Below, piece after piece: positions 21,142 to 30,368 of a stretch of 64,000 nt of DNA. The DNA lies in NCBI RefSeq assembly GCF_003056725.1, contig NZ_QBKZ01000002.1:58948-122947 (forward strand), read 5' to 3'. Numbering within the stretch: the first letter of the stretch is position 1; every line of letters starts with the position of its first letter. Origin of the DNA: Mangrovicoccus ximenensis (lineage in GTDB: Bacteria > Pseudomonadota > Alphaproteobacteria > Rhodobacterales > Rhodobacteraceae). Below the pieces are notes generated by a model. The model saw nothing but the letters and a program-made list of their open reading frames with translations, did not search any database and was not told the origin of the DNA. The position numbers were made by a program, and so were the translations under genes.

Positions 21142-21338
21142 GTGTTCCAGCCGCATCTTGCCGCCATCCGCTTCGGCACCGGGCGCAGTCCGGTGCATCC
21201 CGACCCGGTCTCGCCGGAGGCCATGCTGGCCGCGCTGGCTGCGCCGGACGGCATCGCCGGGGCCTTTCCGGTCTCGCCGATGCAGGACGTCCTGCCCTGG
21301 GTGGAGCCCTACCGCGCGCTGCAGAAGGCGCGGCGGCA
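21142..21338 (+). pseudogene. DUF1800 family protein, 5' fragment
   Basis: About 65 codons: MFQPHLAAIRFGTGRSPVHP, VSPEAMLAALAAPDGIAGAF and QDVLPWVEPYRALQKARRQ. This matches the N-terminus of DUF1800 proteins (IRFGxGLSP start). The gene is usually about 450 codons and precedes a DUF1501 gene. Here it changes into exbB sequence at about 21339. Confidence 0.6.
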
Positions 21339-21542
21339 GGGCGGGCGATGCTGGCCGGCGGCATCTGGGAAGCCCTGCTGACCACCGCGGCGGGCATGGC
21401 CGTGGCGATCCCGGCCACCATGGCGCTGAGCTGGCTGGAAAGCGTCTGCGACCGGCTGGCGCATGACTTCGAAGACCTCGGCACCCGCGTCTTCCTCGCC
21501 CGCGACACTGCCGCGCCGCAATACCGGGCCGCCGCGGAATGA
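21339..21542 (+). pseudogene. exbB: ExbB/TolQ proton channel, C-terminal fragment
   Basis: LAGGIWEALLTTAAGMAVAI, PATMALSWLESVCDRLAHDF and EDLGTRVF are the last membrane helix and cytoplasmic tail of MotA/TolQ/ExbB channels. The first about 150 residues are missing. The stop overlaps the start of exbD (AATGA), the usual coupling in an exbB-exbD-exbD-tonB operon that energises outer-membrane uptake. Confidence 0.8.
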
Positions 21543-21919
21543 GCCTGTCCCTCGCCAAGCCCCGCCGCTCGCGCCGGCCCAGCCTCACGCCGATGATCGA
21601 CGTGGTCTTCCTGCTGCTGGTGTTCTTCATGCTCGCTTCGCGCTTCGGCATCGACATGCAGATCCCGATGACGCTGGCGGGCGGCGGCGGCGGCTGGTCC
21701 GGACCGCCGCGGCTGGTCCAGGTCGAGGCCGGCAGCCTGGCGCTGAACGGCGTCGCCATGGCGCCCGAAGCCCTGGCCGCCGAGCTGGGCCGTCTGACCG
21801 AGGCAGCGACCGATCCGGTCGTGCTCCGGGCCGGCGAGGGCGCCGACGTGCAGCGGCTGGTCGAGGTGATGGAAGCCCTCGGCCAGGCCGGCTTCTCCAA
21901 TCTGGTACTGGTGGAATAG
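21539..21919 (+). CDS. exbD: ExbD/TolR biopolymer transport protein (first copy)
   Basis: A complete 126-residue protein. One N-terminal membrane helix (SLTPMIDVVFLLLVFFMLAS) carries the conserved Asp of ExbD, and a periplasmic domain ends VEVMEALGQAGFSNLVLVE. It forms the H+-driven motor with ExbB that powers TonB. It overlaps the exbB stop by 4 bp and is followed 2 bp later by a second exbD. As exbB and tonB are both broken here, it is probably non-functional in place. Confidence 0.9.
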   Translation: MSLSLAKPRRSRRPSLTPMIDVVFLLLVFFMLASRFGIDMQIPMTLAGGGGGWSGPPRLVQVEAGSLALNGVAMAPEALAAELGRLTEAATDPVVLRAGEGADVQRLVEVMEALGQAGFSNLVLVE

Positions 21920-21921
21920 CC

Positions 21922-22323
21922 ATGCGACTTGCCTCTCCCCCCAAGCGGCAGCCGTCGGAGAGCATCATCCCGATGATCAATGTCGTCTTCCTGCTGCTGA
22001 TCTTCTTCCTGATGACCGCGCAGATCGCGCCGCCGGCCCCCTTCGAGGTCGAGCCGCCCGAAGCCCGCAGCGAGGCCCAGCCCGAAGGCGAGCTGACTCT
22101 TCTGGTCGATGCCGATGGACAGCTCGGCTTCCGCGACATGGCCGGCGGCGACGAGGTCCTGCAGGCGGTCTCCGCCGCGATGGCCGACTGCGGCGACGGC
22201 TGTGCCGCGCCTCTGCAGATCCGGGTCGATGCCGCGCTGCCCGCGGCCAAGCTCGCCGCGCTGATGGCGCAGCTTCCCGCAGCCGGCATCCTCAGGGCCG
22301 AGATCGTGACGGCCTCGAAATGA
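21922..22323 (+). CDS. exbD: ExbD/TolR biopolymer transport protein (second copy)
   Basis: A 133-residue protein with helix IIPMINVVFLLLIFFLMTAQ. The position of the conserved helix Asp is Asn (PMINVV rather than PMIDVV), a substitution seen in one partner of heteromeric ExbD pairs. The periplasmic domain reads LTLLVDADGQLGF and ends LPAAGILRAEIVTASK. Its stop overlaps the tonB start. Confidence 0.88.
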   Translation: MRLASPPKRQPSESIIPMINVVFLLLIFFLMTAQIAPPAPFEVEPPEARSEAQPEGELTLLVDADGQLGFRDMAGGDEVLQAVSAAMADCGDGCAAPLQIRVDAALPAAKLAALMAQLPAAGILRAEIVTASK

Positions 22324-22580
22324 AACGGCAGATCCAGTTCACCGCCTGCATTTGCGCGGCGCTCGCCGGCCATCTGGCGATCTTTGCCGCCTTCGCGAGG
22401 GATGAGGAAGGCGGCGCCTCCGGCGGCGCGGGCGGCTCTGCCGCTGTCTCCGTTCAGGGCAGTTCCGAAATGATCGCGGCAATGGTCGAGGAGTGGGAAA
22501 CCCCGCCCGAGATCGCCCCCGAGCCGGCGCCGCCCGAAGCTCCGGCCGCACCGGAGCCGCCGCCCGCACCGGTGGCCAGC
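22320..22580 (+). pseudogene. tonB: TonB-like energy transducer, 5' fragment
   Basis: Starts overlapping exbD (ATGA). N-terminal membrane helix FTACICAALAGHLAIFAAFA, with the conserved His of TonB helices, then the Pro-rich linker PPEIAPEPAPPEAPAAPEPP. The C-terminal periplasmic domain that contacts outer-membrane receptors is missing: at about 22583 the sequence becomes a LysR gene on the other strand. Confidence 0.75.
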
Positions 22581-22584
22581 CCAA

Positions 22585-23217
22585 CCGCATCCCCGCGCGC
22601 TCGGCCGCCATGTCGACGATCAGCCTGAGCCCGTTCTCGGCGCTCGGCAGCACCATCGGCACGCCGTCGAGCCGCGCGATCTCGGCGGGGGCGTCCAACA
22701 GCGGATGGCCCCGCGGCCCGACCAGCAGCAGCTCCTCGCGCACCAGCTGCTCCGCAGGCAGCTGTCCGGCGCCGCGATAGACCAGCGCCATGTCGAGATC
22801 GCCGCGATGCACCCAGTCGAGCAGGTGGCTGGTATAGCCCTGCTGGAGGTTCAGCCGGATGCCGGGATGCGCGCGGCGGACGGCCAGCGCGAAATCCGCG
22901 CCCATGATCGCGGCAGCCGAGGGCACCAGCCCGACCGCGACCTTGCCCTGCGGCGCCTCCTCCATGCTGCGCACGTCCTCGACGCCCTGTTCGAGCTGGC
23001 GCAGTAGCCCGGAGACCCGCGCCTGCAGCAGCTCTCCTGCCGCGGTCAGCGCCATGCCCTCGCGCGAGCGGGTGAAGAGCACCTGGCCGACCTCGTCCTC
23101 CAGCATGCGGATCTGGCGCGACAGCGCAGGCTGGGCGATGCGCAGCCGGTCCGAGGCGGCGCTGAGCGAGCCGGTCTCGGCGACGCGGAGGAAGGTCTGC
23201 AGCCTTCTGAGGTCCAT
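22585..23217 (-). pseudogene. LysR-family regulator, C-terminally truncated
   Basis: The helix-turn-helix (MDLRRLQTFLRVAETGSLSA, DRLRIAQPALSRQIRMLEDE, GQVLFTRSREGMALTAAGE) and the first effector-domain half (KVAVGLVPSAAAIMGADFAL, RGDLDMALVY) are present, about 210 of about 300 residues. The remainder is cut by the TonB piece. It is divergent from an MFS gene with a 90-bp intergenic region, the usual LysR target arrangement. Confidence 0.85.
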
Positions 23218-23307
23218 CTATAGAATTCCGGCATGGATAACTTGCCTATATTGTAATTTCGGCATGGTGCGGCGTCCAGTAGGAGAGGCGGCGAAAAGGA
23301 GTCCGCC

Positions 23308-23882
23308 ATGCCCGCCACGATCGCTGCCCCCGTCCTGCCGCTCGAGGACCGCCGCCCCGGCTTCGCCCGGATCTGCGCGGCGCTGGTGATGTGCGGCGCG
23401 ACGGCCTTCTCGGCGCTTTACTTCGTGCAGCCGCTGATGCCTGTCTTCGCGCAGGAATTCGGCATCGGCGTGACCGGCGCGGGGATGAGCCTGAGCCTGC
23501 CGACCATCGCGCTGGCGCTCGGCCTCGTGGTCACCGGGCCGGTTTCGGACGCGGTCGGGCGCAAGCCGGTGATCCTGTTCTCCACGCTGATGACCGCCGT
23601 GCTGCTTCTCGCCATGGCGGCGGCAACCGACTGGACGATGTTCCTCGTCTTCCGGACGCTGCTGGGCCTGATCCTCGGCGGCATCACCGCGATCAACCTG
23701 GCCTGGCTGGCCGAGGAGATGGCGCCGGAGCACCTCGGCCGGGCGGTGGGCTACGTGCTGGCGGGCAATTCCATCGGCGGCATGGCCGCGCGGCTTCTGG
23801 TCGGCACGATGGTCGAGACCACCGGCTGGCGGCTGCCGGTGGCGGCGCTGGCCGGCGTGGCGCTCGTCTCGGCGATCCCGGC
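23308..23882 (+). pseudogene. MFS transporter, N-terminal half
   Basis: Six membrane segments' worth of sequence: CAALVMCGATAFSALYFVQP, LSLPTIALALGLVVTGPVSD, the MFS loop motif GPVSDAVGRKPVILFSTLMT, FRTLLGLILGGITAINLAWL and GYVLAGNSIGGMAARLLVG. This is the YnfM/arabinose-efflux type. About 190 of about 400 residues remain; the frame then becomes nqrF. LysR-MFS divergence suggests an inducible efflux pump. Confidence 0.8.
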
Positions 23883-23884
23883 GC

Positions 23885-24833
23885 GGCCGAAAGGGGCATG
23901 CTCTCGGCCAGCGAGCGGCGCGGCCATGTCCGGCTGGCCTGCCAGGTCGCGGTGAAGGGCCCGGTCGCGGTCGAGCTGCCCGCCGATCTGCTGGAGGTCG
24001 AGACCCGCCAGTGCCGCGTCGCGTCGAACCGGATGCTGGCGCCCTTGATCCGCGAGCTGGTGCTGGAACTGCCGGGCGAGGAGAACCTTCAGTTCCGCGC
24101 GGGCAGCTTCATGCAGCTGACCGTCCCGGCCTACCGTCTGCCGTTCTCGCGCATCGAGGTGCCGGAGGACTACGCCGAGACCTGGGCCGATGCCGGCTGG
24201 CGCGGGCTGACCGCCACGGCGCCGGGGCCGGTCACGCGCGCCTATTCGATTGCCAACCGTCCCGGGGACCGCGGCCGCGCCGTGTTCAACATCCGCCTCG
24301 CGGTGCCGCCGCCGGGGCAGGAAGATACCGTTCCGCCGGGGCTGGTCTCGAGCTATCTCTTCGGGCTGAAGCCGGGCGATGCGATGGAGCTGTCGGGCCC
24401 CTATGGCGAGTTCCACGCCCAGCCCACGTCCCGCGAGATGGTCTTCGTCGGCGGCGGCGTCGGCATGGCGCCGCTGCGCGCGCTGATCCACGAACAGGTG
24501 GCGGCGGGCGCGCCGCGCAAGATGCACTATTTCTACGGCGCGCGCTCGGCGATCGACCTGTTCTACACGGAGGAATTCGAGGCGATCGCGCGGGACTGCC
24601 CGAATTTCGCCTGGACCCCGGCGCTCTCCGATCCGGCGCCCGGCGACCGCTGGACCGGCGCGACCGGCTTCATCCACGAGACGCTGGGCGCCGCGCTGCG
24701 CCGCCATCCGGCGCCGGAGGCCTGCGAATACTATCTCTGCGGCCCGCCCCTGATGATCGCCGCGGTCCGCCGCACGCTCGACCAAGCCGGGGTGGAGCCG
24801 GGACGCATCTTCAGCGACGATTTCGGAGGATAG
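23885..24833 (+). pseudogene. nqrF: Na+-NQR subunit F, lacking the N-terminus
   Basis: NqrF accepts electrons from NADH through FAD and a 2Fe-2S centre in the Na+-pumping quinone reductase. Present are RLACQVAVKGPVAVELPADL, the FAD motif RAYSIANRP, the GPYGEF site, VFVGGGVGMAPLRALIHEQV, the NADH-site YFYGARSAIDLFY, and YLCGPPLMIAAV with FSDDFGG at the natural end. About 110 residues, the membrane anchor and three of the four iron-sulfur cysteines, are missing. The ATG at 23898 is in frame but is probably fortuitous. Confidence 0.88.
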
Positions 24834-24836
24834 CAC

Positions 24837-25165
24837 ATGGCGGAGGAGATGATCGCCGCGGTGATGCGCCGCGAGTTCCTGGCGCTGGCGCCGGAGCTGC
24901 CGATGCGCGAGGCGGTGACCCGGCTGGTCGCGGCGCGGGTCTCGGCGGCGCCGGTGCTGGATGCGGGGGGACAGCTCGTCGGCATCCTCACGCAGAAGGA
25001 CTGTTTCGGCCCGGCGCTGAGCGCTGCCTATTACCAGCGCTGGTCGGACACGGTGGCGCATCACATGACGCGCGAGGTCGCGGTGCTCGATGCCGGAACC
25101 GAGATCGTCGCGGCGGCGGAGGCGTTCCGCGACCTGCCGCACCGCGCCTTTCCGGTGCTGGAGCA
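24837..25165 (+). pseudogene. CBS-domain protein, truncated
   Basis: Starts 3 bp after nqrF. The first CBS domain (VMRREFLALAPELPMREAVT, RVSAAPVLDAGGQLVGILTQ) and most of the second (VAHHMTREVAVLDAGTEIVA, LPHRAFPVLE) are present. CBS pairs bind adenine nucleotides. CBS genes commonly follow nqr operons. After VLE, where VDGxLVG should come, the reading becomes a different protein. Confidence 0.7.
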
Positions 25166-25815
25166 TCGACGCGCTGCTCGCAGCGGCGGCGGAGGCCTTC
25201 GGCGGCACGGTGCGGCTCCGCGGCGAGATCGATGACGCCGCGCTGGCGGGCGGCGCCCAGGTCAATTCGCTGGTCTTCGCCGAGACCCGAGTCACCATCC
25301 GAGGCGATGCGGTCGACGGGCTGTTCCGGGCGAAATTCGCGGATTCCGAGACGGCGCGGGCCTTCGATGCCTTCGCGGACGAGGTCCTGGCCAAGGTGCG
25401 GGACACCGGCGCGCTGGCCGCCGGTCCCGACGAATTCCGCTTCGACATCGGCGATGCCCGGGTCTTCTACGATGCGGCGGCGGAGGCGTTCGGCCTGACC
25501 CCGGACATGGGCGGATCGGTCGAAACCTTCGACCGGCTGGAACGCTTCGTCGAGGCGATCGTCGCCGAAGAGGGCGGCACGGTCACCCGCACCTCCAATT
25601 TCTACGAACGCATCCTCGCCTGGGGCGACGGGAGCGATGCCGGGGCCGTCGCCGACGGCACCGGGCTTTCGGTCGCCGGCCGCGCGGTGACGCGCGGCTT
25701 CGAGGCGGAGTTCGCCAGCGAGGCCGAAGCGCAGGCCATGGCCGAGGGGCTGAACCGCCTGTTCGGCGAGATCGCCCTGACCGGCGCGGTGCCCGCGTCC
25801 TTCGACATCGCCTGA
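25163..25815 (+). pseudogene. Unknown acidic protein, 5' end missing
   Basis: An open frame of 217 codons ending in TGA, with amino-acid use typical of real genes (DAFADEVLAKVRDTGALAAG, FVEAIVAEEGGTVTRTSNFY). I recognise no family. It has no start of its own and begins where the CBS gene breaks. The next gene encodes a LamG-like protein 66 bp on, so the two may have been an operon. There is no signal peptide or membrane segment in the visible part. Confidence 0.5.
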
Positions 25816-25881
25816 TCCATGCCCCGCGCGGCTCCGGACATGTGCCGGAGCCCCGGCTCCCCCCAATTCCAGGATTTTCCC

Positions 25882-26468
25882 ATGAGCAGCATCGTCTCCC
25901 TCAGCGACCTTTCCCTGCCGGCGCTCGGCACGTCCTCCATCGCCTTGCTCGATGCCCCGGCCTCGGGCCCGGAAGGCGGCTTTGCCGTCATCCCGGGCGA
26001 CCTTTCCGGCATGATCGGCACCTACACGCTGATCTTCGACCTCCATGCCGGCTCGGACAGCGGCTGGTCCTATAACAGCCTGTTCCAGACCGACCTGTCG
26101 AACGGCTCGGACGGCGAGTTCTTCATGCTGCGCTCCGGCGACAGCTTCGGCATCGGCATTTCCGGCCAGTATGCGGGCGCGTTCGGCCTCGATGCGTGGC
26201 ACCGGCTGGTGGTCACGGCGGAGATCGCCGAGGACGGCTCCAACCTGATGTCGGGCTATGTCGACGGCACCTATGTCGGCACGGTGGTGCAGGCTGACGG
26301 CCGGTTCCTGATCGATGCCGATGGCGGCTTCCTCATCCTGGCCGACAATGACGGCGAGACCGCGGCGCAGCAGCTCGGCGCCTTCGCCTTCCTGCCGCTG
26401 GCGCTCGACGGTGCGGCCGTCGCCGCGCTTGGCGGCGTGGACGCAGCAGGCACCGGCGCGGCGAACGC
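25882..26468 (+). pseudogene. LamG/concanavalin-like jelly-roll protein, truncated
   Basis: About 195 residues. GTYTLIFDLHAGSDSGWSYN, FQTDLSNGSDGEFFMLRSGD, WHRLVVTAEIAEDGSNLMSG and YVDGTYVGTVVQADGRF have the alternating pattern of LamG-like beta-sandwich domains found in secreted, often calcium-binding, surface proteins. The frame then enters an IS5 relic near 26468. The lack of an N-terminal signal peptide suggests C-terminal (type I) secretion, as in RTX-like proteins of this order; that is an inference. Confidence 0.55.
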
Positions 26469-27532
26469 GGCCGAGGCGCCGGGTTGCCCGCAGGATGCCG
26501 TTGCACGGCAAGGCGGCAGGGCAATCCGCCTTCCTGAGGCGGCCGTCCTGCGGATCGGAATGACCCTCGTGCCTCCGCGCGCCAGGATCGCCGAGTGGCA
26601 CCGCCGGGTATCGGAGGCGCCGCCAGCGGTGCCCGGAATTGCCCATCGCGGCGCATCGGTCCGCGCCCGATGGGCGACAGCGCATCCGCAGGCAGCTCGC
26701 CGGTGACTGTGCCGATGCCTTCGTCCTCCGGAAGCTGGTCGAGAAGGTCTGGAAGGACGGGGCTGTCGCCCTCGCGGCGGGCGGTGACTTCCGCCGCCTT
26801 GATGTCGCCGGTGCCCGTGTCCATTGCCAGATGGGCTTTGCGTTGCTGGCGACAGCCCGGATACCGTGCTTCCCCGCAAGCCACCCGCCGCCGCCCGGGA
26901 CCTTGATGCCGGCGCTGTCCGCTGCCCGGAACGGCATTGCGCAGCAATGCCGGAGAGGGGACCAAAGGAGGTTCACGGGACCTTGGGCCCGGCAAAACGA
27001 TAGCTCGACAGTGATCGTTCGACAGGCTTTCGCGGCCCCGCTGGCGCCACGGTCCCGTCACGCTCCAGCAGAGCATGGAAAAGCAGGGGGGCCGCCAGTC
27101 CAGCCCTGCCCTCTTGAGGATGCTGGAAACCATGACCGCCGCTTGCCGGAGCAGCAGTCCGAAGAGGGCATTCACGATCAGGCGGACCTGGATGGCAAGC
27201 TTCGGGCAGGGCGCCGCCCGCCCGGTCCTCAGGGAACCCCGCCGGAGGATTTGCCGCTTGCGCCGATCGGACCGGACTCCCCCGGATCGTCTTCTGATCG
27301 TCGTCGTTCAGGGAACACCGGCGGACGCCCGGGCTTGCCTGCGTTCGGCGCGGGCCATGTCCCGGTCCGGCCAGTCGAGCAGCGCCCCGCCACGCTTCAA
27401 CGCATCGTTATAGGATTTCCAGTTCGCCGTGCGGTAGCGGGCAGGTTCTTGCTTCCTCAAGATGGGGGCTTGCCCCGTGGGATTCGCGACGTGGATCCCC
27501 GCGGCAAATGAGTTCCGCAACACTGCCAACGC
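26469..27532 (-). mobile_element. IS5-family transposase relic D
   Basis: The minus strand starts with an IS5 end near 27532, then EPARYRTANWKSYNDALKRG, GKPGRPPVFP-like and VNALFGLLLRQAAVMVSSIL plus AGLDW, IKVPGGGGWLAGKHG, MDTGTGDIKAAEVTARREGD, SPVLPDLLDQLPEDEGIGTV, and finally SDTRRCHSAILARGG. This is nearly the whole transposase, but frameshifted. It carries three inserts shared with other relics: an about 110-bp block in the RPPVF region, a GTGGCGCCAGCGG block at 27019-27057, and the 70-bp palindrome at 26623-26692. Confidence 0.85.
26623..26692. repeat. 70-bp palindromic element in IS5 relic D
   Basis: Ends CCAGCGG and CCGCAGG; core GCCCATCGCGGCGCATCGG then CCGCGCCCGATGGGC. It interrupts the transposase at the VTADGAYDTRR site. 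Confidence 0.8.
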
Positions 27533-27764
27533 AGTTTGCCTCGGGTCCGTCCGGCGCGATGTTTCCGCCATGGCCAGACGGAACCGGGGCTTGGAAACGC
27601 CCGCACCGGCTTCGCGGCCGCCGGGCTGGGTGCCGCCCCCATCTGCCCATCCCGAATCCTGCTCCGGCGCCAGGCCAAGCCGCTGGCGGCGGACCAAGCT
27701 CCTTTCAGGGACCGGCGGCCTCTCCTGCCGGCCAGGCGTCGAGCCGGGCCTGCTGGCGGCGGGC

Positions 27765-28397
27765 GAGCGTGTCGGCCTGCGCGCCGCCCTCGATCAGGTC
27801 GTCTCCGGCACCGCCCCAGATGTCGTCCCGGCCCTGCCGTCCGAAGAGCTGGTCGCCGCTGCCGAGCCCGGAAATCGTGTCATCGCCGCCGAGCCCGTCA
27901 ATCAGGTCCGCGCCCGATGTTCCCGGCAGGGAATCCGGCCCCTCGGTCGGAACGGCGGTGGAGGCGGCCGATGCCGCAATCTCCATCACCGGGGCGGCTG
28001 GCGGCAACGTGACCTCGACTGGTCCGGAACTGCGGGCTGCGAGATAGCTGCCGGGGAGGATGCCTGCCGCGGCAACGGCCTGGCCGGTTGCCGGGTCGAC
28101 GGGCAGAAGGATGCAGTCCGTCGAGCCCGCGCGCGCGATCACGGCCAGGCGGTGCGGGGCGCCCCCGTCCGGCGGCAGGAGGTCCGCGAAGTGCACCGAG
28201 ACGATGTCGGCAGGGCTCCCGTCCGCCACTGCGACCTGCGTCGCCGCGGGGTCGGAGATGTCGATCCGCCCGTCCGCATCCTGGAATTGCACAGGCACGG
28301 CCGGGTCCAGCGTCAATGACCCGCCATCCGTGCCCGGACCGAAGACGGCATCGAGCAGGTTTTTCGGAACGACAAAGGCGTCGATGAAGAGTTTCAT
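27765..28397 (-). pseudogene. RTX-type calcium-binding repeat protein, truncated
   Basis: The start MKLFIDAFVVPKNLLDAVFG is followed by about 130 residues without known domain, then nonapeptide repeats GLGGDDTISGLGSGDQLFGR and GGAGDDLIEGG. Such repeats bind calcium after type I secretion. The frame breaks at ADTL near 27765, in the middle of the repeats, so the C-terminal secretion signal is missing. The 5' flank is AT-rich and may hold the promoter. Confidence 0.7.
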
Positions 28398-29034
28398 GAA
28401 AATTCCTCCCCCGAGAAAATCACGATTTCTTTACCTTGCGGCAGGTGCAACCGTAAGTAAACAACATATTAATTAGAACACCCATGACGTGCTCCTCCGC
28501 GAGGCCCGGATGACGGCATCCGCCGATCTGCTTCCGCGCAGGGGGGTGCCGGAAGCGGGCGGCATTTCTCCGGGACAGGCGCTGCCGCTCAAACCCGGCA
28601 GAGATGACGTGCCGGTTGCCGTGGCGCGGTTGCGCAAATCCGCTGGCGGCCAAGGCCCCGATTCCACTGGCGGCCTTGCCTGGTTGTCACCCGCTGTCCG
28701 AATTCCGGCGCTTCGGCCGCCCTTCCGGCTGCAGGCTGGGCGGTGCAGTCCGGATGGAGATCGGTCGCATCCCGCCACGGGGGCGCCGGGAGCTGGCAGA
28801 GCGGCGGCGGCGCATTGCTCGGCCCGAAGCTGCGGCGAGACATGCACCGTCAGGTGCGCCCAGTCCTCAACTTCGGCATTCCCCGGCGCCGGAAAAGCCT
28901 GTGGCAGAAGCGCTTGGCTGCAGACGCTTTGCGCCGCGGCCGGATCAGGATATCGGGACCGCCGCCGGTCGCGTCCGGCGCCCCAAGGTCGACCTTGCCC
29001 TCCATCCGGATGACGACCTCGCCGGGAGCCATTT
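28398..29034. other. Unassigned stretch
   Basis: AT-rich for the first 100 bp (promoter of the RTX gene), then GC-rich. A minus-strand frame near 28850-29030 (APGEVVIRMEGKVDLGAPDA) looks protein-like but was not identified and is cut by the IS-end repeat at 29035. Confidence 0.4.
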
Positions 29035-29060
29035 GGGCTCTGACTCAATTTTGGTGCAGG
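29035..29060. repeat. IS-end-like repeat, copy 2
   Basis: GGGCTCTGACTCAATTTTG then GTGCAGG, matching 16504-16530. It truncates the adjacent dehydrogenase, as the end of an inserted or deleted IS would. Confidence 0.6.
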
Positions 29061-29063
29061 GCT

Positions 29064-29371
29064 TTGAAATCGGCCATCTGCCGGGCCTGGTCGGGATCGA
29101 CGAGCCGCGCGACCGGCATTCCGGCAGGCAGCCGCGGGTCGCGGTCCAGCCCGTCGGTCCCGGCGCCGAAGCAGACGACCTTGCGCACGGAGGCCGGCAG
29201 CGCCTCCATTTCGGGCGGCAGCTGCCAGGCCAGCAGCACGTCATGGCGCTCCGCCCGCGCCGCGGCCTCGTCCCAGCGCAGGAACCGGACCTCCGGACAG
29301 TGCTGCCGGAACGCCGCGAGATAGCGGTCGTCCCAGGCCAGCGGATCGGCGAGCATGACCGTCGTCGTCAC
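29064..29371 (-). pseudogene. D-2-hydroxyacid dehydrogenase (GhrA-like), 5' fragment
   Basis: A GTG start overlapping the aldolase stop (GTGA), then VMLADPLAWDDRYLAAFRQH, DVLLAWQLPPEMEALPASVR, KVVCFGAGTDGLDRDPRLPA and GMPVARLVDPDQARQMADF. This is the substrate-binding N-terminal part of glyoxylate/hydroxypyruvate reductase-type enzymes. The NAD domain is gone, replaced by an IS-end sequence directly after QMADF. It was coupled to the class II aldolase upstream. Confidence 0.75.
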
Positions 29372-30087
29372 GGCGTCCGGTCCTCCCAGGCGAGGCGGCG
29401 CAGCGCCTGCCATTCCAGATCTGCAGCGCCGTCGGGGTCGGAGTCGTATTGAGCGGCGGTACGGGCGCAGACCTCGGGAGAGGGCAGGCGCATCTTCATG
29501 CCGGTCGAGGCCGCCATGATCTGCATCCGGCAGGCCATCTCGAGATTGTACATCAGCGAGAACGCCTCGCCGATGCTGCGGCCCACGGTCAGGAGCCCGT
29601 GATTGCGCAGGATCATCGCCCGGTTGCTGCCCAGATCTGCGACCAGGCGGCTCTGTTCGTCCCTGTCGAGCGCGATGCCTTCGAACTCGTGATAGCTGAC
29701 GCGGCCGTAGAACAGGAGCGATGTCTGGTTGAGCGGCAGGAGACCTTCCTCGAGCGAGCTGACGGCGACACCCGCGGGGGTATGGCAATGCACGACGCAG
29801 GCGGCATCCGGCCGGGCGGCATGGATGCAGCAATGGATCACCGCGCCCGCCGTGTTGACCGGCACCGGCGCGCCTTCGGCCTGCCGGCCGTCATGATCGA
29901 TCACCACCAAGCTTTCCGGGGTGACGTCCTTGAACAGGTCTCCGTAGCGGTTGATCAGCAAATGGCCGGGCGAGCCGGGCAGCCGGGCGGAGACATGGGT
30001 ATGGATCAGGTCATCCATGCCGAACCGGGCGATCAGCCGGTAGACGGCAGCCAGGTCCTGGCGGGTCTCGTCGATGGCGTCGAACAT
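29368..30087 (-). CDS. Class II aldolase/adducin-type protein
   Basis: A complete protein of 239 residues. The zinc-binding histidines are visible in IHTHVSAR, VVHCHTPAGV and LRNHG; also LLINRYGDLFKDVTPESLVV and FSLMYNLEMACRMQIMA. Members cleave or epimerise hydroxy-sugar phosphates, or decarboxylate related acids. AGGAAG precedes the ATG at 30087. It overlaps the downstream dehydrogenase fragment, suggesting a hydroxyacid pathway. A short inverted repeat (CTGG-TATC-CCAG, 30106-30117) lies just upstream. Confidence 0.88.
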   Translation of the reverse strand: MFDAIDETRQDLAAVYRLIARFGMDDLIHTHVSARLPGSPGHLLINRYGDLFKDVTPESLVVIDHDGRQAEGAPVPVNTAGAVIHCCIHAARPDAACVVHCHTPAGVAVSSLEEGLLPLNQTSLLFYGRVSYHEFEGIALDRDEQSRLVADLGSNRAMILRNHGLLTVGRSIGEAFSLMYNLEMACRMQIMAASTGMKMRLPSPEVCARTAAQYDSDPDGAADLEWQALRRLAWEDRTP

Positions 30088-30105
30088 GGAAGCCTCTTCC
30101 TGCAA

Positions 30106-30117
30106 CTGGTATCCCAG
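30106..30117. promoter_or_regulatory. Possible operator before aldolase gene
   Basis: CTGG-TATC-CCAG, 19 bp upstream of the aldolase ATG and nested between AACT and AGTT. It is small; a GntR-like regulator would fit, but none is adjacent. Confidence 0.3.
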
Positions 30118-30368
30118 TGTGGTAGTTCTGCGGGAAAGCGGTCAATCCAGGATGCGGGACACGGAGGGACGTGCCGGAAACTGGCGATCAAATCGCCGGA
30201 ATTCTGCCTGGGAGCACAAAACTTGGGCTGGAGCTTGACGGAAGAGGGCCGAGCGGCGGCCGAGTCGGGAGTCATCTGGTGACGTGCCGCTTCCGGCAGG
30301 GCGGCGCGCCGTCCGCGTCTCGGCTGCCGGAAACGCCGGCATTCGGCTCGAGCGCCGCAAGCGGCGCG

